Shown piece after piece: positions 16,105-24,699 of a DNA stretch of 64,000 nt. Within the stretch, counting starts at the first letter, position 1. Every line of letters begins with the position of its first letter. Source of the DNA: Plut-88900 sp963668115 (lineage in GTDB: Bacteria; Chloroflexota; Dehalococcoidia; Plut-88900). Location of the stretch: the NCBI GenBank assembly GCA_963668115.1, contig OY764147.1, positions 1,116,001 to 1,180,000 of the forward strand, written 5' to 3'. The notes under the pieces are model-generated. The model worked only from the letters and a program-made list of their open reading frames with translations, was not told the origin of the DNA and made no database searches. A program made the translations under genes and the position numbers.

Positions 16105-17847
16105 ATGCACGAGGACATCGATCCCATCACCTTCCAGGTAATAAAGAACAGCCTCCTATCTGCCGCCGAGGAGATGAAGGTAGTCCTTGCAAAGACTGCA
16201 TACTCACCCATCCTGAAGCTGGCAGGGGACTATTCGTGCGGGATTTTCGATGCCTCCGGGAACATGGTGGCCCAAGGCCCCGACATCCCCATTCACCTCG
16301 GGTCCATGCCTCTTTCGGTCAAGGCCATTCTGGCAAGAGCCGACGACATCTCTCCCGGCGACGTGTTCATCCACAACGATCCCTATTTCGGAGGGTCGCA
16401 CCTGCCGGACGTGAACGTCATTACGCCAATCTACCTGAATGATGACCTGCTTCTCGGGTTCACGTGCGTCAGGGCCCACTGGCCGGACGTTGGTTCCGCA
16501 AGCCCCGGCTCTTACGGGGCAACTACCGAGATATACGGTGAAGGTTTGCGGCTCCCGGGTGTGAGGCTGTTCACTCAGGGAACGTTGAACCGTGACATCG
16601 ACGACCTGATCTTCTCCAACGTTCGCACACCGGAGGAGAGGAGAGGCGACCTCCGGGCCCAGGTGGCGGCCAACCATCGGGGCTCGCTGCGCGTACAGGG
16701 GTTGGCTGAGAAGTACGGCGTAGACCTGATACGGGAGATGATGCAGGGGATCCAGGACTACTCCGAGCGCATGATTCGCAACCAGCTGGACCGTTTCGAG
16801 GACGGGGAGTTCTACTACGAAGACTTCTGCGACGGCGACGGCATCCTGGGAATCGGCCAGACGGAGGACGAGAACATCAACATCCGTCTCCGGGTAAACA
16901 AGGTGGATGATCACCTAACGGTGGACTTCACGGGGTCCGACGGGCAAGTGGACGGGCCTATGAACGCTCCGCTTGCTGTTACAGCCTCGGGGGTGTACAC
17001 GGCGGTCAAGATGATCGCCGACCCCAACGATCTCATCCCACCCAACTCCGGCGCCTGGCGGGCCATAGGAGTCAACGCGCCCGAGGGCTCGGTGGTGAAC
17101 GTTTTGCCCCCGGCGCCCGTGGTCTTCGCCAACCACGAGATGACCCACCGGATATGCGACATGGTATTCGGGGCCGTTGCGCCCGGATACCCCAACAACG
17201 TGCTGGCCGGGTCCCAAGGCACCTCCGCCATACTAACCGTCGGTGGTCTGCACCCGAGGACCAAGAAGCGATATGTCAGCTACGAGACAGTGGCAGGCGG
17301 CATGGGCGCCCGACCCAACCAAGACGGGATCAGCAGCGTGAAGGTCGGCATTTCCAACACCATGAACTCGCCAGTTGAGCAGATCGAGATGCGGTTCCCG
17401 ATCATGATCGACCGCTATGAGCTGATAAATGACTCGGGCGGGGCTGGGAAGTACCGCGGGGGTCTCGGGGCGAGGCGGGTGACCCGGGTCATGGGGCACA
17501 CGGCAATGGTCACCACCTGCTGCGAGCGCATGATCTCGCCGCCCTTCGGGCTGCAGGGGGGCAAACCGGGCGCGGTCAGCCACATCACAATGAGGGACAA
17601 GGAAGGCAACGAGAGCAAAGTCGCGGGCAAGGGGCCGCCATTCCCCATCGGCGACGGGAGCGAGATCTGGTACGACGTGGCAGGGTCGGGTGGATACGGG
17701 GACCCGAAGCAGCGAGACCCGGAGGCCGTGCGCGAGGACGTAATCAACGAGTACGTCTCGGAGGAGGCTGCGGCAAGGGACTATGGGGTCGATCCGGCAG
17801 AGATGCGCTGCCCGTACTGCGGTACGGCGACGCAGGCTGCGGGGTAG
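16105..17847 (+). CDS. hyuB: Hydantoinase B/oxoprolinase family protein, subunit B
   Basis: A 580-residue protein beginning with DPITFQVIKNSLLSAAEEM, the standard HyuB opening. FIHNDPYFGGSHLPDV and DFTGSDGQVDGPMNAP are family blocks that contribute metal ligands in acetophenone and acetone carboxylase relatives. The C-terminus has a small CPYCG, possibly a zinc knuckle. It forms an operon and a complex with the upstream A subunit. Its TAG stop is back to back with the CTA of the convergent dehydratase gene. Confidence 0.92.
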   Translation: MHEDIDPITFQVIKNSLLSAAEEMKVVLAKTAYSPILKLAGDYSCGIFDASGNMVAQGPDIPIHLGSMPLSVKAILARADDISPGDVFIHNDPYFGGSHLPDVNVITPIYLNDDLLLGFTCVRAHWPDVGSASPGSYGATTEIYGEGLRLPGVRLFTQGTLNRDIDDLIFSNVRTPEERRGDLRAQVAANHRGSLRVQGLAEKYGVDLIREMMQGIQDYSERMIRNQLDRFEDGEFYYEDFCDGDGILGIGQTEDENINIRLRVNKVDDHLTVDFTGSDGQVDGPMNAPLAVTASGVYTAVKMIADPNDLIPPNSGAWRAIGVNAPEGSVVNVLPPAPVVFANHEMTHRICDMVFGAVAPGYPNNVLAGSQGTSAILTVGGLHPRTKKRYVSYETVAGGMGARPNQDGISSVKVGISNTMNSPVEQIEMRFPIMIDRYELINDSGGAGKYRGGLGARRVTRVMGHTAMVTTCCERMISPPFGLQGGKPGAVSHITMRDKEGNESKVAGKGPPFPIGDGSEIWYDVAGSGGYGDPKQRDPEAVREDVINEYVSEEAAARDYGVDPAEMRCPYCGTATQAAG

Positions 17848-18288
17848 CTACTTACGCCATACGGACGAACCCCCGACCTTCACCACAGGAACATCGTCCT
17901 GGTTGGTGAAGAGGGCCTCTTTCTTCAGGAAGACCATCGGGCCTGAGCGGCCGGTTTTCGGGTAGACGTCCGTGACTCTAACCGTCGCTCTGAGCACGTC
18001 ACCAGGCGCTATGTCAGTGATGGGCTCTACCCAGTAGCCTGCCAGGTAGAGGACGCCGTCGAAGTCCAGTTGGAGGTCGGGGGGTTCCCAGTTGTCTATC
18101 AGCACCACGGGCAATGAGGGCGGCGCAATGACGTTTTGGGAGCCTCCATTGGGGTTGTATTTCGGATTGGTCTCGCCGGTGGATGAGGAGTAGAGGTCAA
18201 TCATCTCCCGGGTGATGTAGAAGGGGCCGATGCTATATTCGGTGTCCAGGATGTCCCGGTTGAATCGGACTTCGAAGAGTTCAGCCAT
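17848..18288 (-). CDS. MaoC/FAS1-like hot-dog dehydratase domain protein
   Basis: A 146-residue hot-dog fold protein similar to the N-terminal MaoC dehydratase (FAS1-like) family. It has YITREMIDLYSSSTGETNP near residues 24-42, APPSLPVVL near 55, and an outer strand PGDVLRATVRVTDVY. Members hydrate or dehydrate acyl-CoA or related thioesters, but the D-x-H catalytic motif is less evident here and activity is uncertain. The gene lies 5 bp after the PHP gene on the same strand. Confidence 0.75.
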   Translation of the reverse strand: MAELFEVRFNRDILDTEYSIGPFYITREMIDLYSSSTGETNPKYNPNGGSQNVIAPPSLPVVLIDNWEPPDLQLDFDGVLYLAGYWVEPITDIAPGDVLRATVRVTDVYPKTGRSGPMVFLKKEALFTNQDDVPVVKVGGSSVWRK

Positions 18289-18293
18289 GCTTG

Positions 18294-18947
18294 CTACCGG
18301 GCCGGGGCGAGGTCTTCAAGCCGCACCGCCTCGAAGGCGCCTTTCTTGAGCTCTTCGACCAGGTCTTCAATGCTGTCGACGGGGTTCCGGAAGCGGGTGG
18401 CATACTTGCCTATAGCGTTTACGAAGTGGGCATCGCTGCCACCGATGCCCCTATAGCCCCGCTGCTCAGCCAGTTCCTGGGCGCGCTCATTCTCGGTAGT
18501 AGAGCTGCCGCCGTTGAGGATTTCAACAACCTGGACTTCGGGGGCCGAGGCCCCGTTTTCGATGAATTCCTTCAGGCCGATCCTCTTGCGGCCGGGGTGG
18601 GCTGGAACGCAGAAGGCGCCCGAGGCATGGGCCTCACGGACAAGGGACACGGCGTCCATTGTTACGTCGGTGAAGTCGAACTTGTTGAGCAGGTAGTCGT
18701 TGACTCCGTAGACAAGGATGTGGCCGCGGTTGGTGTCCAACTCGGTGGCCTTGAAGATGCGGATGTCGTACTCCTCTTCGAGGCCGGTGTAGTCCCCGTC
18801 CTTGTCGAAGCCACGGTGTTCGGTGAGGACTATCGCGTCGAGGGCGCCCTTCTTTTTGACGACCTTGGAGATCCACTTGGCGTACTGTTCAACGGTTGCG
18901 CGGGAGTCGTCGGAGAAGACGGAGTGGGAGTGCATGTCGATGATCAT
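18294..18947 (-). CDS. PHP-domain metal-dependent phosphoesterase
   Basis: A 217-residue PHP protein. Metal ligands are visible in order: HSHS at 6-9, TEH near 62, the acidic ATELD near 87, AHPGR near 136, and GSDAH near 180. Similar single-domain PHP proteins hydrolyse nucleotides or phosphates, or act in tRNA or histidinol phosphate metabolism. A second PHP protein of the same size is at 41083-41718, about a third identical by eye. The start is the ATG at 18947. Copy 2 of the RNA element lies upstream in the same direction. Confidence 0.87.
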   Translation of the reverse strand: MIIDMHSHSVFSDDSRATVEQYAKWISKVVKKKGALDAIVLTEHRGFDKDGDYTGLEEEYDIRIFKATELDTNRGHILVYGVNDYLLNKFDFTDVTMDAVSLVREAHASGAFCVPAHPGRKRIGLKEFIENGASAPEVQVVEILNGGSSTTENERAQELAEQRGYRGIGGSDAHFVNAIGKYATRFRNPVDSIEDLVEELKKGAFEAVRLEDLAPAR

Positions 18948-18959
18948 CTAGTAGGGCAC

Positions 18960-19104
18960 CTGTCAGCTAGGGTTCGCGGCGGCCCAGTTACTTTAGCAAC
19001 GGGCCATAACCGGGTCAAGGAGATGCGCTCGTACGATAGGGCGGTGACACGCTCGGGGGTATTCGGTTGGGGGGTGGGGTGGGGGGGTTGAGGGATCAAT
19101 TGGG
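18960..19104. other. Gene-free spacer upstream of the PHP gene
   Basis: The stretch from the PHP start to the 11-bp repeats holds no credible frame. It contains a GC-rich run near 19060-19090 that is almost pure G on the plus strand. No promoter hexamers could be identified with confidence. Confidence 0.4.
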
Positions 19105-19159
19105 TTTGATTGAAGATTGATTGAAGGTTGATTGAACGTTGATTGAACGTTGATTGAAC
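19105..19159. repeat. Five tandem 11-bp repeats
   Basis: Five contiguous 11-mers: TTTGATTGAAG, ATTGATTGAAG, then three of GTTGATTGAAC. The last three are identical. A further isolated TTTTGATTGAA lies near 19168-19178. The 11-bp period puts every unit on the same face of the helix. There is no gene here; the nearest start is PHP at 18947 on the minus strand. Confidence 0.9.
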
Positions 19160-19229
19160 TCGTAGCTGTTTTGATTGAATTGTGCCTGGAGGGGAAAGGA
19201 ATGTAATGAGGGTGAATTGCGAGGTCGGG

Positions 19230-19480
19230 GCGAGTGTTTCGAAGGGATGGATTCCGGCCTCCGCAGGAATGACGGTAGTAAAGGTGGGATGGATTCCGGC
19301 TCGGGGGCCGGAATGACGGAAAGAGGGGGATGGGTTTTTGATTGTTTTGCAATTTCAGGCACGGCTTTGATTGTTTAAGGAACGGGGAGGGGACCCTCTC
19401 CCCCCGCACTGGGGATGGATTTACGCCACAGGCGCATCTCCGACCCGACTTCTCGGGAATGATCCGCCATAGGCGGACAG
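19230..19480. repeat. REP-like palindrome cluster downstream of RNA copy 2
   Basis: Two elements in the order GGATGGATTCC...GGAATGACGG occur near 19246-19275 and 19288-19318. Their interiors are GGCCTCCGCAGG and GGCTCGGGGGCCGG. GGGGAGGGGACCCTCTCCCC forms a hairpin near 19385-19404. A GATTTACGCCACAGGCGCATCTCCGAC element and TGATCCGCCATAGGCGGACAGG follow to 19480. Confidence 0.75.
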
Positions 19481-19561
19481 GCTCCCCTCGGAGGTGGGTT
19501 TCGGGGGGGTGAGGGGTTGTTTGGCTGTGGGGTTTGCATTGTGTCTGGTTTGTCGGAGGTC

Positions 19562-20116
19562 GGCGATGGAAGACGCTGGTTGGACGTTGCCCCTGTTCCT
19601 ATCCATGCAGCTTGTATAGGTGTCCTGGGGTCAGGGGACACCTGCCGCCAGCAATTGCTACGCCTCACGTACCAAGTACGGGCTGTGCAAGGCCACACAG
19701 GCCGCGAGCAATCGCCGTGCTTCCTCGTACATTAAGTACGGGCCGCAAGCCCCATATATGCCGGTGAGTTCAATCGGCCGGGGGCCAAGCTCCCTGAGGG
19801 AGCGGCAGCATTGGGCAGCCGACTAAACGGCATTGTCATGCCCTGCCGCCAGAGCGCCTTATGACGCTCGGCCCGCCTCAAACGAAGTCGGAAGGACTCG
19901 CAGGGGGGCCAGCCCGGCCCTCGCTAATAGGAGGGGTAGGCCAAGGCCTCGACCCTCGTATATGGGAGGGGGAGGCCGGACGGGAACGGTGTAGACCAGA
20001 GCGTCTATCCATCGCCTGGATGGACAGGGAAGGGGTCACGGGACCCGTGTGGGGTCGGGTGGGCTTCCCTGGGTTTTTGGTACCTCCTTGTGTTGTTGAG
20101 GGTATTTGGTCGACCG
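19562..20116 (-). ncRNA. Candidate structured RNA, copy 2
   Basis: On the minus strand, transcription should start near 20116. The AAGGAGG box is at 20083-20089. Hairpin P0 pairs 20064-20071 with 20025-20032 (CAGGGAAG with CTTCCCTG), enclosing a CACGGG/CCCGTG inverted repeat. P1 pairs GGCGATGGATAGACGC (20001-20016) with GCGTCTTCCATCGCC (19562-19576). The interior of about 425 nt differs almost completely from copy 1. It contains its own hairpins, such as GGTGTCC...GGACACC near 19618-19642 and two GTAC-centred stems near 19668-19681 and 19727-19741. No protein-like frame was found. The PHP gene starts about 615 bp downstream on the same strand. Confidence 0.65.
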
Positions 20117-20122
20117 TAGGAT

Positions 20123-20151
20123 ATGATAGCGCCATTGCTCAGGTGTGTCAA
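20123..20151 (-). promoter_or_regulatory. Promoter of structured RNA element, copy 2
   Basis: On the minus strand TTGACA (20146-20151), a 17-bp spacer and TATCAT (20123-20128). Spacing and hexamers equal those of copies 1 and 3; the spacer keeps most of its bases (CACCTGAGCAATGGCGC). Confidence 0.8.
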
Positions 20152-20259
20152 GCAAGTGTACGGGTATTGGGGGGATACGCGACGGGTTGGCCGGTGTGGG
20201 CCACCCCCCGCGTCCGGGGAGGGGTGATGGTGAACGTTGAGGTGAGTTGCGAGACCTGC

Positions 20260-20530
20260 ACCGCCCCTCCCAAGATTCACGCCTGAGGCGCATCTTCGAC
20301 CTCACTGCCATTCGGAATGACACGGCATTGGGGGGGTGGGGATGATGGGGGTGGAGTTAGGCAAGGGGGAGGGGGTGTAGGGCTAGGATGGAGGTGGGAG
20401 TTTCGGAGGGATGGATTCCCACCTCCGTGGGAATGACGAGTTAAAAGGGCGGGAATGGTGGAGAGGAGGGCGGGTTTGGGGAGGAGCGCTGTAGATTCCT
20501 CGCGGGGCATCGAAATGGGCAAAGAGGGGA
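20260..20530. repeat. REP-like cluster upstream of RNA copy 2, partly duplicated at 51.5 kb
   Basis: GATTCACGCCTGAGGCGCATCTTCGAC and CATTCGGAATGACA occur near 20274-20322. GGATGGATTCCCACCTCCGTGGGAATGACG lies near 20409-20438, and GATTCCTCGCGGGGCATCG near 20493-20512. The stretch 20397-20520 is almost identical to 51466-51590, in the same orientation. Confidence 0.8.
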
Positions 20531-20548
20531 GTCGGGATAGGAGGCTGG

Positions 20549-21565
20549 CTACCGGCTATAGACTTCATATATGGCGTCGAGGTATTGGGCCTTTACGTCG
20601 GGGCCGGAGCCGTAGCTGCTCTGGGCGAAGAACACGGAATCGACGAATTCTTCGAACTCTCGGACTCTGCGACGTACTTCGTCCATGGAGCCGACTATCG
20701 TGAAGGCGTCGACCATCTCATCCGGGACACGGGCTATAACCTCGGGGCCGTAGCCGTTCTTCAAGAATGCATCCCGAATGGCCGCCGCCTCCCGGCCAAA
20801 TCCGTGCCAATCGAACAGCCGTTGATAGGGCCTGGTCACGGCGGCGAAGGCGATGGTGTCTTTGTAGTCTCGGTAAGCCTGTTTCGTGTCTTTTGTGATG
20901 GCGACGCTGAGGCAAGCACAAAAGTCGAAGTCTTCTCTTCTCCGCCCGGAACGTTTCAGGCCTCTTTCGACGTTGGGCAGCATCACTTCCCTGATCCAGC
21001 GGGCGGAGCAGATGGAGTGGGGAATCAGGCCGTCGGCGACGTCACCGGCCATTCGGGACATGCCTTCCTGCATAGCGCCGACGTAGATAGGGACTCGGGG
21101 CCTGGGCATAGGTTGGGCCCTGTGCCAGCCATCGATTTCGATGTCGTAATAGTCACCTTTGAAGCTCACCGGCCTGCCCTGCGACGCTTCCTCAATGACG
21201 GCCCGGGTCACCTGGATGCACTCTTTCATGTGGGGAGCGGGTCGGCCGTGGGTCACTCCGTACCATTTTTCGTTGATGGTATGGAATCCGGGGGCCAGAC
21301 CGAGGGAGAACCGGCCATCGGACACGGCGTCCAGGTCCAGGGAGGACAATGCCGTCTCCATGGGGCTGCGGGTGAAGGCGTAGGCGATGTTGGTACCCAG
21401 GCCGATGGATTTCGTTTCCCGAGCAATTGCGGCAAGAGGGATGAAGGGAGAGTTGTAGTAGTGGGTCGACCAGACGGCGTCGAAGCCTGCGGACTCGGCG
21501 CGGACCGCGGCGTCGACCTGGGAGTCTATGGCGGCGTCGAGTTCGAGGCCGAGGTAGTACTTCAT
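20549..21565 (-). CDS. LLM class flavin-dependent oxidoreductase
   Basis: A 338-residue luciferase-like TIM-barrel protein (FMN or F420 dependent). FDAVWSTHYYNSPFIPLAAIARET and GLGTNIAYAFTRSP are the usual opening blocks. LDAVSDGRFSLGLAPGF holds the flavin-phosphate binding loop. VPIYVGAMQEGMSRMAGDVADG completes the barrel. Such enzymes oxygenate or reduce organic substrates with a reduced flavin, and many paralogues are typical of SAR202-like genomes. A tandem paralogue lies 44 bp upstream on the same strand. The substrate is unknown. Confidence 0.92.
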   Translation of the reverse strand: MKYYLGLELDAAIDSQVDAAVRAESAGFDAVWSTHYYNSPFIPLAAIARETKSIGLGTNIAYAFTRSPMETALSSLDLDAVSDGRFSLGLAPGFHTINEKWYGVTHGRPAPHMKECIQVTRAVIEEASQGRPVSFKGDYYDIEIDGWHRAQPMPRPRVPIYVGAMQEGMSRMAGDVADGLIPHSICSARWIREVMLPNVERGLKRSGRRREDFDFCACLSVAITKDTKQAYRDYKDTIAFAAVTRPYQRLFDWHGFGREAAAIRDAFLKNGYGPEVIARVPDEMVDAFTIVGSMDEVRRRVREFEEFVDSVFFAQSSYGSGPDVKAQYLDAIYEVYSR

Positions 21566-21609
21566 CGGGGGCCGCCGCTCATTTCCAACACATCCGGCAA
21601 CGGCATGGG

Positions 21610-22635
21610 CTAGTTGGCGAAGACTTCGAAGAGGCGTTTTTCGTATTCTTCGTGGACTTCGTCGGGGATGAAGTTGTGGGGGACTTCGAGGTCGACGGCG
21701 TCGCAGAACTCTTCGAAGTGGGCGACGCGGGCGCGGGCTTCGTCGGCGTTGCCGACCACGACGAAGGTGTCGACCATATCATCGTGGATAGGCTCCAGGA
21801 CCTCGTCGCCGAAGCCCTGAAGCTTCACGAAGGCTTCCCTGATCCGGTCGGCCTCCTTTTCGTAGCCGTGCCAGTTGACGAGGGGCTGATAGGTGCGGAT
21901 GGTTGTGTAGAAGCCGGGTGTGCCTCGGGCGTCACGGTAGCCCTGCTTCTTGTCGTTGGTGATGGCGACGGTTACGGCGGCTCGGACCTCAATGTCCTTG
22001 CGTTCCCTACCCGAACGCTTCAGGCCCTTTTCGATGTTTGGAATCACCATCTGCTTGACCCATTCGAGGGACCACATGGGGAAGCCGAGAACGCCGTCGG
22101 CGACGTCGCCGGCGGCGCGGAGCATTCCGTCCCTGACGGCGGCCATGTAGATCGGGACCCGGCCGTTGATGGGCTTGTGGGGGCCTTCCCAGCCGCGCAT
22201 GTCGATATCGTAGTATTCGCCTTCGAACCTGACGGGTTCGCCCGACGATACGCCGTCAATGATCGACCTGATGGCTCGGACGCACTCCTTCAGGTGGGGG
22301 GCGGGCCTGCCGTAGTTGGGGACGCCGTGCCACATCTCGTTGAGCCGCCTGACCCCCGATCCCAGGCCCAGTATGAAGCGTCCGTTGGTTATGGCGTCCA
22401 GGTCAAGGGAGGTGATGACCGTTTCCAGGGGGCTACGGGTGAAGCCGTAGGCGATGCTGGACCCCAGCTTGATCTTGCCGGTGTGGGGGGCGACGGTGGC
22501 GAGAGGCACGAAGGGCGAAGTGAAAAGCTCGTTGGACCAAGCGGCGTCGAAACCCGCATCCTCGATTTTGCGCGCCCTAGCTATGAGGGCGTCGGGTTCC
22601 ATGGTGTCGCCGAGTGCGTATCCGTATCTGCCCAT
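21610..22635 (-). CDS. LLM class flavin-dependent oxidoreductase, tandem paralogue
   Basis: A 341-residue luciferase-like protein, clearly homologous to the next gene on this strand over its whole length. It shares SLDLDAITNGRFILGLGSG, GRPAPHLKEC, and the VPIYMAAVRDGMLRAAGDVADG block. The two are likely products of a tandem duplication that have since diverged. The ATG at 22635 follows GGGAGGA. It is transcribed first, then 20549-21565. A VOC-family gene is divergent on the other strand. Confidence 0.92.
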   Translation of the reverse strand: MGRYGYALGDTMEPDALIARARKIEDAGFDAAWSNELFTSPFVPLATVAPHTGKIKLGSSIAYGFTRSPLETVITSLDLDAITNGRFILGLGSGVRRLNEMWHGVPNYGRPAPHLKECVRAIRSIIDGVSSGEPVRFEGEYYDIDMRGWEGPHKPINGRVPIYMAAVRDGMLRAAGDVADGVLGFPMWSLEWVKQMVIPNIEKGLKRSGRERKDIEVRAAVTVAITNDKKQGYRDARGTPGFYTTIRTYQPLVNWHGYEKEADRIREAFVKLQGFGDEVLEPIHDDMVDTFVVVGNADEARARVAHFEEFCDAVDLEVPHNFIPDEVHEEYEKRLFEVFAN

Positions 22636-22717
22636 GCGGTGGTCCTCCCTAGGGTCTTTGTGGGTGTCGGGGCTGAGGGCTAATATACAGGCCGGTTCCA
22701 GAGGGTGGCAATCGCGT

Positions 22718-22723
22718 TACAAT
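22718..22723 (+). promoter_or_regulatory. -10 element upstream of the VOC gene
   Basis: TACAAT lies 36 bp before the ATG at 22759, which also has GGGAGG in front of it. No clear -35 is present. Confidence 0.35.
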
Positions 22724-22758
22724 GGGTCAATCGGAAGCAATTAAACAGGGAGGTTGAC

Positions 22759-23217
22759 ATGGCTATCAAACCGACTCGGCTGGGACACCTGGTGCTGAGG
22801 GTACGGAACGTCAAAAGGTCGGTGGAGTTTTACGGCGGAATCCTCGGGTTGGAGGTGAAGGAGCCGGTCGGGGACAAGATGGCGTTCTTCAGGAGCAACC
22901 CGGACGTAGACCACGACCTAGCGGTGATGGAAATTGGAGAGGAGGCCTCGGGGCCCGACTCCAACGGGGTGGGACTGTACCATTTCGCGTATGAACTCGG
23001 GTCATTCGAGGAACTTCAGGATGCTTACGAGACAGTGCTGGACAATAACGTTCGCATTGCCGGTTACGGCGACCACGGCGACACCAAGGGCCTGTACATA
23101 TTCGACCCGGACGGGAATGAGATTGAGCTCTATGCGCTGGCCCCGGGGAGCGAGGAGCTTAAGCTGGAATCGATGCTGAAGGAGGGGGTCGGGGAGCCGA
23201 GTGGCGTAGCGGGCTAA
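22759..23217 (+). CDS. VOC-family (glyoxalase/extradiol dioxygenase fold) protein
   Basis: 152 residues from the ATG at 22759, chosen because GGGAGG lies 7 bp upstream and the domain starts right after it. The paired beta-alpha-beta-beta-beta modules are evident. Putative metal ligands are H in GHLVLRV, H in LYHFAYE and E in DGNEIELYAL, the classic set for extradiol dioxygenase-like or glyoxalase enzymes. It is a single-domain form, so probably dimeric. Its neighbours are flavin oxidoreductases and an aminotransferase. The substrate is unknown. Confidence 0.88.
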   Translation: MAIKPTRLGHLVLRVRNVKRSVEFYGGILGLEVKEPVGDKMAFFRSNPDVDHDLAVMEIGEEASGPDSNGVGLYHFAYELGSFEELQDAYETVLDNNVRIAGYGDHGDTKGLYIFDPDGNEIELYALAPGSEELKLESMLKEGVGEPSGVAG

Positions 23218-23232
23218 TCTCAGCCTGCCCTA

Positions 23233-23241
23233 TGCTATAAT
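23233..23241 (+). promoter_or_regulatory. Extended -10 promoter of the aminotransferase operon
   Basis: TGC followed by perfect TATAAT (23236-23241). The start point would be near 23248, giving an 80-nt leader before the ATG at 23329. The leader contains CCGCGGCG and GGGGG runs but no recognised riboswitch. Confidence 0.55.
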
Positions 23242-23328
23242 CGCCAGCGATTGCACCCCCGGCGCACGGACTTTCCGCGGCGTAGCTCGGGGGTAGGCCC
23301 GCCCTTGCATTGCATCCCTGGAGGAACT

Positions 23329-24696
23329 ATGAAGACCGCATTAGCAGAGGAACAGTTTGTAAAGAGTCACCCGAAGTCCCAGGCACTGGCTGAGAGGGCC
23401 AAGGGTCTTTTCCCAGACGGGGTTACGCACGATGGACGCAAACTCTCGCCGTTCCCCCTATACATCGACAGGCTACAGGGGGCCAAGAAATGGTGCGTGG
23501 ACGGGTACGAATACGTCTGCTACGTCACGGGCCACGGGGCTTCGATTCTGGGTCATGCCCACCCGGAGGTTGTGGAGGCGGTACAGCGACAGGTTGCGCT
23601 GGGGAGTCACGGGAGCGGCTCGAGCGCGCAGGAAATCGAGCTGGCGGAGCTTATCCTCAAGCTGTTTCCCTCAGCCGACAAGCTGCGGTTCACAAGCTCG
23701 GGGACGGAGGCCAACATGATGGCCGTGCGGCTGGCTCGGGCGGCGACAGGGAGGCCCAAGCTGGCCAAGCTACAGGGCAACTTCCACGGCTGGGCCGACG
23801 CTCTCTACGCGGGGATCGATCCGCCTTTCGACATGCCCTCCGCGGGCCTGGCCCCCGGTGTCCACGAAAGCGTGGTCACTCTTCCCACGAATGATGTGCA
23901 GGCCCTTGAAAACGCCCTGTCCAACCGGGACGTGGCCGCACTCATCATCGAGGGCGCAGGGGCGCACATGGGCAGCATTCCGACATCGGCGGAGTACGCT
24001 CACGCGGCGCGAGACCTGTGCACCAAGTACGGCACGGTCTTCATCATAGACGAGGTGGTGAGCGGGTTCAGGTGGGCGCCGGGCGGGTGGCAGGAGACAA
24101 TTGGGGTCGAGCCGGACATCTCGACGATGGCCAAGATCCTGATGGGGGCGATGCCGGGGGGCTGCGTGGCGGGCAAGGAAGAGCTGCTGAACGTAATCCA
24201 GCACACGGACGATCCTGTTCGGGACAGGGCCAAGAGGATGCCCCACCCCGGCACCTTCAACGCCAATCCGGTGTCACTGGCGGCGGGAATTGCGTGCCTG
24301 AACGTCATTGCGACGGGCGAGCCCCACAGAATCGCTAATGCGGCAGCGGAGAGCATCCGTCAGCAGATGCACGCGGCGATACAGGAGCGGGGCATCTCGG
24401 GGTTCTGCTACGGGGACGCTTCGATGTTCCACGTATATCTCGGGGATACGGACTCGGACCCCACGCAGTACTCCAAGCTGCCGGCGGCGACGGCGGAAAC
24501 CCTGTTCAAGGGAGGCAACGGTCTGGCGACGGGCAACCTGAGGAAGCAGATGTTGTTCAACGGCGTCGACTGCTGGCTGCGAATCGGAATCTGCTCGATG
24601 GCCCACGACGACGAGGCCATAGAGAAGACGATGGACGCGTTCAACAAGGGGCTGGACGCCATACTGGAAGATGGGGTGGCGCCCCTGCGGGCTTAG
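23329..24696 (+). CDS. Class III aminotransferase, glutamate-1-semialdehyde aminomutase-like
   Basis: 455 residues from the ATG at 23329 (GGAGG upstream); the longer frame to 23251 covers only the leader. PLP-site blocks: SSGTEANMMAVRLARAATGR near 125, FIIDEVVSGFR near 240, and the lysine in STMAKILMGAMPGG near 265. The similarity is to HemL, but the organism would also need a canonical HemL, and a catabolic context points to a beta- or omega-amino acid transaminase. It shares an operon with the next two genes. Confidence 0.9.
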   Translation: MKTALAEEQFVKSHPKSQALAERAKGLFPDGVTHDGRKLSPFPLYIDRLQGAKKWCVDGYEYVCYVTGHGASILGHAHPEVVEAVQRQVALGSHGSGSSAQEIELAELILKLFPSADKLRFTSSGTEANMMAVRLARAATGRPKLAKLQGNFHGWADALYAGIDPPFDMPSAGLAPGVHESVVTLPTNDVQALENALSNRDVAALIIEGAGAHMGSIPTSAEYAHAARDLCTKYGTVFIIDEVVSGFRWAPGGWQETIGVEPDISTMAKILMGAMPGGCVAGKEELLNVIQHTDDPVRDRAKRMPHPGTFNANPVSLAAGIACLNVIATGEPHRIANAAAESIRQQMHAAIQERGISGFCYGDASMFHVYLGDTDSDPTQYSKLPAATAETLFKGGNGLATGNLRKQMLFNGVDCWLRIGICSMAHDDEAIEKTMDAFNKGLDAILEDGVAPLRA

Positions 24697-24699
24697 CCG

